This document shows positions 6,512 to 13,803 of a DNA stretch of 20,636 bases, one piece after another. Made by a program: the position numbers and the translations under genes. The stretch comes from a virus. Within the stretch, counting starts at the first letter, position 1, and the number at the start of each line of letters is the position of its first letter. The stretch lies in the IMG/VR virus record IMGVR_UViG_3300028581_000303, positions 1 to 20,636 of that record; one strand, given 5' to 3'. The notes below the pieces were generated by a model. That model was not told the origin of the DNA and ran no database searches. It saw only the letters and a list, made by a program, of their open reading frames with translations.

Positions 6512-7083
6512 TATGTACAAATTTTTATATAAAAAAATCTAATTGGTTTAACATATAGATTTGTTGTTTTCATTGATACTACTGTAGGAACCGTATGTGA
6601 AATATCAAATATCCAAGATGTTTGTTGACCATGTTCTGATGATGTCCAGTACCATGTTGTAAATCCAGTCGGTGCCCACAAATAATTTTTAATACTTTTA
6701 ATTTCATAAAATGATGGTAAAAACCAGTCTGTAAATCCAGATAATGATAAAGTATCACTATAACTTGCTGCAATAGGCCTTAATGTTGTACCATTTAAAA
6801 TTCTTGTTGTATTATCCTGACCAGTTCCAATGGTCAATCCAGTTGAACCTATCGTATCACCAGTATAACCCCATTGAAACAGTTGTGGATTATCTTGTTG
6901 TAAAATAATACCACCGATATACCCAGATAAATATAATGTATCACCCGTATTGAATATATACCCAACAATTCCTCCTTGAAATATATCACCCAAACTTAAA
7001 GATACTGCACAATCTAAACCAATTCTTTTAGTTGTTGGTAAATCATTAACTATTTTTTTATCATGAATACATAAATATTGCAT
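6511..7083 (-). CDS. Free-standing DUF1566/Lcl_C lectin-like tail protein
   Basis: A 190 aa protein, most of it (about 30-185) a DUF1566/Lcl_C domain. Key motifs are LGDIFQGGIVGYIF (31-44), IGTGQDNT (85-92), SGFTDWFLPSFYEI (115-128), WYWTSSE (144-150) and YVKPIRFF (177-184). Domains of this family have a C-type-lectin-like fold and are found in surface adhesins, including the C terminus of Legionella Lcl. The same domain, more diverged, is inserted in the tube-like protein at 9123-10235. It sits after the collagen-like fibre and the beta-propeller protein, 4 bases from the latter, so a receptor-binding or fibre-tip role is likely. The short N terminus (1-30, LCIHDKKIVNDLPTTKRIGL) may attach it to the virion. 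Confidence 0.75.
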   Translation of the reverse strand: MQYLCIHDKKIVNDLPTTKRIGLDCAVSLSLGDIFQGGIVGYIFNTGDTLYLSGYIGGIILQQDNPQLFQWGYTGDTIGSTGLTIGTGQDNTTRILNGTTLRPIAASYSDTLSLSGFTDWFLPSFYEIKSIKNYLWAPTGFTTWYWTSSEHGQQTSWIFDISHTVPTVVSMKTTNLYVKPIRFFYIKICT

Positions 7084-7087
7084 ATTA

Positions 7088-8191
7088 TTATGTTGTTTTT
7101 TGATAATATAAAGATTCAGTCTGGCCGTCTATTAATGCGATATAATTATCATTTCCAGAAATGTTTAATGTCCAACCACCATTTATTATTTTTTCAGTTA
7201 TCCAATTATAACCATCATATGATGTGATAATACCAGCATTATAAAAAGACATTGATAAGAACTTATTGTCTTTATAATTATACAAATAATAAGACCAATA
7301 TGGATGAGTTGTTCCATCAATTTCTGCTGCACCCGGTGTTTCATACCATGTAATACCATCACATGATTTAGATACCCAACTACCCTCATAACTAACAAAC
7401 ATACCACAACCAAATGTTACCAGACCAGTATCATTTCTTCCATCAGAAGCATTTCTTGTTGAAACATTCCAATTTACAAAGTCTGTTGTTGTTAATAAAT
7501 TACCTCTATTAGCAAATACGTATTTACCATCTGCATAATAACCACATGTTATTATTGATGTCCCACTTTGTTGTATTGCTAATGTCCAATTTATTTGATC
7601 AGTAGAATACATAATTTTATATGTATCAAAAGCTTTTCTACCAACCCAGACCCATTTTCCATTACCATAAAATAGTGATGTATTATAATAGTCACTACCC
7701 AATGGTTCTAACAAATTATAAGTCCATCCAGTAATACTAGATGAATAATAATAACCCATTCTAGCAGTAGCCCCTTCCCCTATAATTATAAATTTCCCAT
7801 TTCCATCTGTTGCTATAAACATAGGAGATATAGATGAACTGAGATTATATGTATATCCAGTATCCGGAGTATGAGTATACATTTTCATAAATGTCCATCC
7901 AGTATTAGTAATGTCAGAATTCATATAAAACGCATCACCTAAACCAGAACCTAATTTACCAACCATTAACCAATTTTGTGAACTTTCATCCCATTGAACT
8001 AATGAATAGTCCCACCATGTATTCCCAGAAACAAGAATTGGTGTATAACTTGTCCAATCTCCATAGGTATAAGTTCCAGATGATGAACAATTACCACAAC
8101 TTGGTTCATAAAAATAAACCTCGTTTGGTTTCATTTGAACTGAACCATTGATTGGATCTATAACTACCCCTGCTGCTCCTGTTGGTTTCAT
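7088..8191 (-). CDS. Beta-propeller-like receptor-binding tail protein
   Basis: A 367 aa protein with five or more irregular repeats, each ending in an Asp-box-like or BNR-like motif: SSSITGWTYN, YSTDQINWTLA, TTTDFVNWNVS, KSCDGITWYE and TSYDGYNWITE. Each is preceded by a strand pair such as GNGKWVWVGR or ADGKYVFANR. This pattern is typical of sialidase-like or photosystem-stability-factor-like beta-propellers, used by phages for glycan binding or cleavage. No complete sialidase arginine triad is apparent, so binding is more likely than catalysis. The N terminus (GAAGVVIDPINGSVQMKPNE) is fibre-like. Its ATG overlaps the stop of the collagen-like gene (8188-8191, ATGA), so stem and tip are probably made together. 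Confidence 0.65.
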   Translation of the reverse strand: MKPTGAAGVVIDPINGSVQMKPNEVYFYEPSCGNCSSSGTYTYGDWTSYTPILVSGNTWWDYSLVQWDESSQNWLMVGKLGSGLGDAFYMNSDITNTGWTFMKMYTHTPDTGYTYNLSSSISPMFIATDGNGKFIIIGEGATARMGYYYSSSITGWTYNLLEPLGSDYYNTSLFYGNGKWVWVGRKAFDTYKIMYSTDQINWTLAIQQSGTSIITCGYYADGKYVFANRGNLLTTTDFVNWNVSTRNASDGRNDTGLVTFGCGMFVSYEGSWVSKSCDGITWYETPGAAEIDGTTHPYWSYYLYNYKDNKFLSMSFYNAGIITSYDGYNWITEKIINGGWTLNISGNDNYIALIDGQTESLYYQKTT

Positions 8192-9075
8192 ATTCTTGTT
8201 GAATTTGTTAATATACCATTTTTAAATGTTACTGTTACTGTACCACTTGTCCCATCCATTTTACCAGTAAACTCAAAGGTGTGTGTCACACCTTCAGAAT
8301 TATCACTTGATTTATAATTTGAATATGGTTTAAAATAACCAGAATTTGTAGTTCCTGTTATAATTAGAGTTGGTACATATAATGTAGTAGTTCCTGATAT
8401 ATAGTAAAAATTAACATCGGTAGAAAATACACCACTTGAACCTGCTGTACCTGAACTCCCATAACCACCACTTGTACCAGAACTTCCATAACTCAATCCA
8501 CTAGTTCCACTAGATCCAGACCCACTAGTTCCACTAGATCCAGACCCACTAGTTCCACTAGATCCAGACCCACTAGTTCCACTGGATCCAGACCCACTAG
8601 TTCCACTGGATCCAGACCCACTAGTTCCACTGGATCCAGACCCGCTAGTACCAGAACTTCCAAAACCACTCGTGCCTGAACTTCCAAAACCACCACTAGT
8701 ACCAGAACTTCCAGAACCAGTTGTAAATCCAGTTACTTGATAGACTAAACCATTATCAATTGTTAATACGATACCATTATCAGCAAAAGTATCAATGTGT
8801 GACAAATTCAGATGTGGTGTATATAAAGTAGTTATCCCACTTTCCCAATATAAATTTACATCGGTACTGTAAGCTTTACCACTAGTCCCAGCACTACCAG
8901 CACTGCCCATAGCACCATTTGTACCAGATGTTCCACCTACATATGCAGAAACATAATCTTTTATCTGATCAAGTGTCACCTGTCTCACTTCAGGATATGT
9001 ATTTAAATCAACTGGAAATACATTATTCCCATTGATTGTTGGTTCTACATCTAAATTTCTTACGCGTTTACCCAT
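8188..9075 (-). CDS. Collagen-like tail fibre stem protein
   Basis: A 295 aa protein. Residues 1-45 (NNVFPVDLNTYPEVRQVTLD, IKDYVSAYV) are the usual N-terminal virion-anchor pattern of phage fibres. A short Gly-rich tract follows (48-66). Residues 68-115 form a domain opening STDVNLYWESGITTLYTP. Residues about 118-220 are collagen-like, with GSSGTSG repeated every 7-8 residues. A second copy of the small domain follows (STDVNFYYISGTTTLYVP), then a C-terminal strand region (GTVTVTFKNGILTNST). The repeat interrupts strict Gly-X-Y phase at each GSG step. It is the first gene of the fibre group, 47 bases after the tube paralogue, and overlaps the propeller gene by 4 bases. Confidence 0.83.
   Translation of the reverse strand: MGKRVRNLDVEPTINGNNVFPVDLNTYPEVRQVTLDQIKDYVSAYVGGTSGTNGAMGSAGSAGTSGKAYSTDVNLYWESGITTLYTPHLNLSHIDTFADNGIVLTIDNGLVYQVTGFTTGSGSSGTSGGFGSSGTSGFGSSGTSGSGSSGTSGSGSSGTSGSGSSGTSGSGSSGTSGSGSSGTSGSGSSGTSGLSYGSSGTSGGYGSSGTAGSSGVFSTDVNFYYISGTTTLYVPTLIITGTTNSGYFKPYSNYKSSDNSEGVTHTFEFTGKMDGTSGTVTVTFKNGILTNSTRI
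8498..8641 (-). repeat. 24-bp tandem repeat, six copies
   Basis: Six consecutive 24-base units encode the eight-residue repeat GSGSSGTS. Three units (8498-8569) read AGATCC and the next three (8570-8641) read GGATCC at one variable base; otherwise they are essentially identical. This implies recent slippage or unequal exchange, and a likely length polymorphism. Diverged copies continue to about 8710. Confidence 0.93.
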
Positions 9076-9122
9076 CGAATATATTATTGGTTTTTAGTCT
9101 ATCTATTAATATATATAATTTT

Positions 9123-10235
9123 TTAACAATTCATGTATGTGATTGATAGTCCACCCAAATATTCCAATGAAATATTTATATCAACCAATATATCACAATC
9201 ACCTGAACAATTCGGAAAACATTTACCAATACCATCAGGATCAAGTAAATACATAGGATCTTTTTCTGTACCTTTCAATACAAATGTTGCTCCTTTGAAA
9301 CCACTTTCCCTATTTTCTGTTGTACCGATTGTACATTCTACTGTATCTAATCCATTTTGAAATCCAAGTGCATAAAATTGATTATCCAAAGTTTTACAAA
9401 CAGCTATTAAAGTTGTTTGTTTCACTTGATCATAAAATTTCAATATCGTTTCATCCAATCCGATAACTTTAAAATCCAATTTTGGTATAGATTGTGCTAC
9501 ACCATTTGGAATATGTATCAATGCTTCTGTTAAGAATAATGCTGTTTGTCTTGGTATTGAAACTTTATACCATGATTTTGTTATGTATGTTGGACCAAAT
9601 GTACGAATTGGTCTAACCCATTTAGATTGATATGTTCCACCAGCTCCACCTAGTGATGTTGGTAAAGAATAGTATGGTGTAGCATACATCGCAGAATTAC
9701 TTGTAATTTGAAAAGATGACCAATATGTATCGCCCATAGATTTTTTGAAATTTCCTATTAAATTTTCATTTAATAGTATTTGTTCCCATTCTAATTTTGA
9801 TGGAAGGTACCAATCTGTGTATCCACTTATATTGGCATTATGACACCACCAAGCAGCCATTGATCCATTACTACAACTATTCATAATATTTATTGTACTA
9901 GATAATCCATATCCTATATTTTCATTTGTGTATACACTAGTTTGTGCACATCCTGTCCAAAATGTCTTACCAGAAAAATCATCCTGTGCACAAATCAATC
10001 CCTCTGTTCCTCCATTCCAAGTATAAAATACAACACCACCTTGATAAATATCACCGATATTTTTAACAATCGGTATTGCTTCCCCGTCCATAGTTATACC
10101 AGAAAGTATTACATCATCCGGATATAATCTATAATCTATTAAATCAGAATAATTAGCAAGATAAATCTCTTTAACACCCGCTGGTGTACCACATAAATTG
10201 GTTATTTTGTGTCCAAATCTCCTACAATTAGCCAT
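9123..10235 (-). CDS. Tail tube paralogue with an inserted DUF1566 lectin-like domain
   Basis: A 370 aa protein. Residues 1-57 and 215-334 align with the 185 aa tube-like protein at 4807: GVKEIYLANYSDLI, DVILSGITMDGE, PKLDFKVIGLDE, ALGFQNGLDT and GFKGATFVLKGTE all have counterparts. Between them, residues 58-214 form a complete DUF1566/Lcl_C domain (NIGDIYQGGVVFYTW, SGYTDWYLPSKLEW, YWSSFQ, WVRPIRTF). The C terminus (335-370) adds a Cys-containing extension (KCFPNCSGDC). It comes 15 bases after the tape-measure gene. I infer a specialised tube or tip ring that displays a carbohydrate-binding domain on the outer tail surface. The start is in a typical A/T-rich context. Confidence 0.75.
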   Translation of the reverse strand: MANCRRFGHKITNLCGTPAGVKEIYLANYSDLIDYRLYPDDVILSGITMDGEAIPIVKNIGDIYQGGVVFYTWNGGTEGLICAQDDFSGKTFWTGCAQTSVYTNENIGYGLSSTINIMNSCSNGSMAAWWCHNANISGYTDWYLPSKLEWEQILLNENLIGNFKKSMGDTYWSSFQITSNSAMYATPYYSLPTSLGGAGGTYQSKWVRPIRTFGPTYITKSWYKVSIPRQTALFLTEALIHIPNGVAQSIPKLDFKVIGLDETILKFYDQVKQTTLIAVCKTLDNQFYALGFQNGLDTVECTIGTTENRESGFKGATFVLKGTEKDPMYLLDPDGIGKCFPNCSGDCDILVDINISLEYLGGLSITYMNC

Positions 10236-10250
10236 TATTTATACTTATTT

Positions 10251-13200
10251 TCACCATTTCGATCTTTGCTCCATTACTGAAACTTTTCTTTGTACTTTAC
10301 TAACATCATATTCCGTTACATTAACAGGAATAGATGATGTACCAGCAACAACCTCTGTTACTATTTTCCTTAAACTACTTTCATCAAATCCTCCATTTGT
10401 ATTATAGTTATTTGTTACCATTTGACTTGTATTATTTGTTGGAATAACACCACCATTAGCAAATTTTGGTGTACCATAACTATAATTACTTGTAAAATAA
10501 TTATTTGAAATTGGTATCAATCCATTATTCAATCCATCTAATTTTTGTAACATTCCCGGTTGTTGAACAACAGATTTTCTTACAATATATTCACCACCCT
10601 CAGCTACAATTGGAACACCACCACTTGAATGAGATGGTCCAGATACCTCACCCCCTAATTCGTATTCTGGCACTGGTTGTTTTGCTATTAATCCAATTTG
10701 AGTGGCCACTAACGCTGCTGTTAGTGAAGCAAATATGGCACCTAATATTGGGTTTCCTGCACTTGCGTATGCAGATACAACTGCTAACGCTCCATTGATA
10801 ACCGCCTTTAAGATTGATGCTTGTTTTTCTTTTTGGAATTGTGCACGTTTCATTTGACGTTCTTGTTCCATCTTATTCTTTTCCGCTGCAGCTACTTTAT
10901 CATCATATTGTTTTCTTGTGATTAATTGTTCATCAAGTAATGTTTGAAGATTATCTTTTTCTTGTGTTAACGCTTGATCCATTTGTTGTAACTGCATTTC
11001 CATTGCACGTGCATTCTGTTCTATGTAAGAATCAATTGCTGCTGTCATGATTTCACCTGTTTTATTGGCTAAATCCTGCATATAGGATAACCAATTTTCT
11101 TTGAAATCTTTGCCAATTACTTTTGGATCCCAACCAAGTGAAAAATTATCCAATGGTTTTTGTGTTTGTATTTCATCTATTTTAATAACAGTTTCATCGA
11201 GTGATTTATTCAAATCATCTAATGCTTGTGTTTCTGCAATAACACGTTCTTCACCTGTCATTGTAGATTCTATCCATTTCATACGTGCATCGTATGCAGC
11301 AATATAAGTATTCTTCAATTCATCTAATACTTGTACTTCTGCTTTACGATTTGCCTGTACATCTTTAAATGTATTGGTTGGAACTTTTTCTGCAGTTTGC
11401 ATTGAATCAACCAAATTCTTTTGTAATGAAATCTTATCATTCCATAGTTTTACCCTATCTTCTAAAAATTTAACATCAACATCTAATAATTTTTTGTTAT
11501 TATCATCAGTAATTTGTTTAATCTTTACACCTTGATCAGTAACTAATTTTTCTTGGGTATTATTAAAATCATTAATTAATGCAACTCTTGTTTTATCTAA
11601 AATTTCATCATTCTTTATAATTAAATCATAATCTTTTTTAGATGCATCTTTCTTTAACTTTTCATTATCAGCAATCTTTTTATCCAATGCTGCTAATTCC
11701 TTATCAAAATTAAACTTTAATTGTTGTTGTGCTAAATTACTTACACGAATTTGTTCCTCAATTTTATAATCACTATCATCAGTAATTAATTGTTTTGAAT
11801 CAGCATTAAATTGTTTGTGCATATCCAATATCCTATTATATTCAGATATTTCAATATCACCAAATAAATTACTTTGTTTTATTGTATTCAAGTCTTGGAA
11901 ATATCTATTTTCCATTTCCAATTGTCTCTTTCTTATCTCTTCTGATCTCTTTAAAGATAATTCTTGTGTATCTGTCGAATACATATTTAGAATCAATCTA
12001 TTATATTGATCCCAAGTTTCTTGCCATATTTGTAATAACTTTTCTCTTGTTGCTTTCTCTAATTGGATACGAGTATCTGCGTTAGCTTTATTCTTTTCAA
12101 TTATTGCAAGTCCTGCTTCTTTATCTAGAATAATTAATTCTTTGTTCATCTTCTCGATACGAGTTTTATTCCAATTATCGAAGTTTGTCTTTACGGACTG
12201 TTTCATGGTTTGGAATAAGTACTCACCTTCTATCTCACCTGCTTGATATTTACGATTTATTTCTGCAAGTTCAAGTAATTGTTTTTGTTCTTCCCTCTTA
12301 TATTCTTCCCAATATTTTCTACTTATTTCATTTCTTTTAGCTTGAGTTTCTGTCATTCTACCTGCCAAAACAGCAATTTTATCATCTAATGTACCTATTT
12401 CATTCCTTAATCCTTCAATTTGTTTCTGATAATCCTTCATCAAATCAATTGAAGTTTTAATTGCTGCCTGTACTTCCTTTTCTGCTTTAACTTGATTACT
12501 TTCTTCCAAGAATAATTTATTAAATGCCCATATTAAACCAGTAATAGCGATAGCAAATGCTGCCATCCATCCAAGTGATACTAATAGTGTCCTACCGAAA
12601 TTAGCTGCTGCTGTTGCTGCTGATTGAAAACCTATTGGTAAAAATGAAATTAATTTTGTAGTTGTTGATACTTTACTACCAAAATTTCCGAAATTATTTC
12701 CTGTTTTATCAATTATATTACCTGTTTTATCAACTTCTAATCCTAACTCTCTTAATGATTTTAAAATAACAGATGGAACTATTTTACCACCAGCATTTTT
12801 AAAATTGTTTAATTTGGTAGTAGTGGAATCCAATTTAGATCCAACATCACACAAACTTTTAGCCATTGGAAGTTGTTCCGGTTTGAGTCCAATCGTTTCA
12901 ATTGCTTTTGAAAAAACACCCATTTGAGATGTAACATTATCTAATACTGTTTGATAACTGATATATGCTGCTTTTTGTTCTAAAACAGCTTTTGTTAAAC
13001 CTTGTGTAGCTGCAGAACCAGCTAAATTTGAAGCTGTATTTGTATTTTGACTTTTAGTTGTATCTGTTATTTCTTGTGATAAACTTTGTGTTGCTTGTAC
13101 TTGTTTTTGTGTAACAAATAATTCAGCGATTTTAGTAGCATATATTTTACCAAGAGTAATTAAACGTTTTGAGTCTGCTAATGACTGCAATGCATTACCA

Positions 13201-13559
13201 ACAGCCATAAATTGAAGTATTTTCTTTTCAACTTCACCTGCTTTTTCGGATTCAACTCCAAGTAATGACATAACACCTGTTAAACCAGCAACAGCATTTG
13301 ATGCAACACCAGCAAAACGAGCCATATTACCAAATACATCACCCGTATCAACATTGGATGCGGAAGCACGTAGGTCATCAAAGTCACCTTTCAATTCTCC
13401 AAAACGAGCCTTTAATTTATCATTATCTTCTTTGGATAGTAGAGAACTACCAATAACACCTTTAAGTGCTGCCATTTCTCTTCTAATACCCGTTAAAGAA
13501 CTATCAAATTGTTTGGTATCTAGCCCAACTTTTACATAGATTTCGTTAGTTTCTGCCAT
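10251..13559 (-). CDS. Tail tape measure protein
   Basis: A 1102 aa protein, the longest helical protein here. It fills the tail tube and sets its length. The N terminus (IYVKVGLDTKQFDSSLTGIR) is the typical tape-measure opening. A hydrophobic segment lies at about 325-348 (SLGWMAAFAIAITGLIWAF), followed by long charged coiled-coil regions (about 355-900, rich in Lys/Glu/Gln). A second hydrophobic Ala-rich region lies at about 918-957. A C-terminal GGEVSGPSHSSGGVPIVAEG motif with GGEYIVRKSVV follows, common near the end of tape measures. No lysozyme or peptidase domain is evident. At roughly 0.15 nm per residue the tail would be about 165 nm. The start overlaps the 80 aa gene by 14 bases. Confidence 0.93.
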   Translation of the reverse strand: MAETNEIYVKVGLDTKQFDSSLTGIRREMAALKGVIGSSLLSKEDNDKLKARFGELKGDFDDLRASASNVDTGDVFGNMARFAGVASNAVAGLTGVMSLLGVESEKAGEVEKKILQFMAVGNALQSLADSKRLITLGKIYATKIAELFVTQKQVQATQSLSQEITDTTKSQNTNTASNLAGSAATQGLTKAVLEQKAAYISYQTVLDNVTSQMGVFSKAIETIGLKPEQLPMAKSLCDVGSKLDSTTTKLNNFKNAGGKIVPSVILKSLRELGLEVDKTGNIIDKTGNNFGNFGSKVSTTTKLISFLPIGFQSAATAAANFGRTLLVSLGWMAAFAIAITGLIWAFNKLFLEESNQVKAEKEVQAAIKTSIDLMKDYQKQIEGLRNEIGTLDDKIAVLAGRMTETQAKRNEISRKYWEEYKREEQKQLLELAEINRKYQAGEIEGEYLFQTMKQSVKTNFDNWNKTRIEKMNKELIILDKEAGLAIIEKNKANADTRIQLEKATREKLLQIWQETWDQYNRLILNMYSTDTQELSLKRSEEIRKRQLEMENRYFQDLNTIKQSNLFGDIEISEYNRILDMHKQFNADSKQLITDDSDYKIEEQIRVSNLAQQQLKFNFDKELAALDKKIADNEKLKKDASKKDYDLIIKNDEILDKTRVALINDFNNTQEKLVTDQGVKIKQITDDNNKKLLDVDVKFLEDRVKLWNDKISLQKNLVDSMQTAEKVPTNTFKDVQANRKAEVQVLDELKNTYIAAYDARMKWIESTMTGEERVIAETQALDDLNKSLDETVIKIDEIQTQKPLDNFSLGWDPKVIGKDFKENWLSYMQDLANKTGEIMTAAIDSYIEQNARAMEMQLQQMDQALTQEKDNLQTLLDEQLITRKQYDDKVAAAEKNKMEQERQMKRAQFQKEKQASILKAVINGALAVVSAYASAGNPILGAIFASLTAALVATQIGLIAKQPVPEYELGGEVSGPSHSSGGVPIVAEGGEYIVRKSVVQQPGMLQKLDGLNNGLIPISNNYFTSNYSYGTPKFANGGVIPTNNTSQMVTNNYNTNGGFDESSLRKIVTEVVAGTSSIPVNVTEYDVSKVQRKVSVMEQRSKW

Positions 13560-13788
13560 ATTTCTTTATTATTTCTTGTGTTAAGACATCACAAACATTG
13601 TACATGTCCAACTCCATTGTATCCAATTGATAGGATTTACATGCATTGATAAATCCACGCTTGTATATATACTTTTTAACAATCTTATAGAATTGATCAA
13701 TGATATAAATATCATCCTTACTTAATATCAATTCAGTTCTCTTGATATCTTTTAACGAATAAATTAAATTGAAACATTCTAAATTCAT
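13546..13788 (-). CDS. Small protein upstream of the tape measure (possible tail assembly chaperone)
   Basis: An 80 aa, mostly helical, charged protein with no family I recognise. It has two Lys/Ile/Tyr-rich helices (DDIYIIDQFYKIVKKYIYKR) and Cys at positions 5, 50 and 66. Its last 14 bases overlap the tape-measure start in another frame, so translation is probably coupled. In many siphophages the tail assembly chaperones sit just upstream of the tape measure, which makes that role possible, but I see no clear slippery heptamer and no second overlapping frame for a longer fusion product. It is 15 bases after the 1410 aa gene. Confidence 0.6.
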   Translation of the reverse strand: MNLECFNLIYSLKDIKRTELILSKDDIYIIDQFYKIVKKYIYKRGFINACKSYQLDTMELDMYNVCDVLTQEIIKKYGRN

Positions 13789-13803
13789 AACTTTTATATA
13801 TTT

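Noticed and set aside
6511-6520. Upstream TTG start giving a 69 aa version of the small protein
   Set aside because: The ATG three codons later overlaps the preceding stop as TAATG, a common coupling arrangement, and begins at the conserved domain.
8498-8641. Repeat array that could suggest CRISPR
   Set aside because: Units are contiguous with no spacers, in frame with a fibre gene, and not palindromic in the CRISPR manner.
8493-8696. Second minus-strand frame reading LVGLDPVE repeats
   Set aside because: It is an alternative frame of the 24-bp repeat inside the collagen-like fibre gene, with no independent start context.
6511-10235. Complete diversity-generating retroelement
   Set aside because: Only candidate target domains are present; no reverse transcriptase, template repeat or accessory gene can be seen in the window.
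13546-13575. Programmed frameshift joining the 80 aa protein to the tape measure
   Set aside because: No clear slippery heptamer, and the tape-measure frame has stop codons just upstream of its ATG; plain overlap explains the arrangement.
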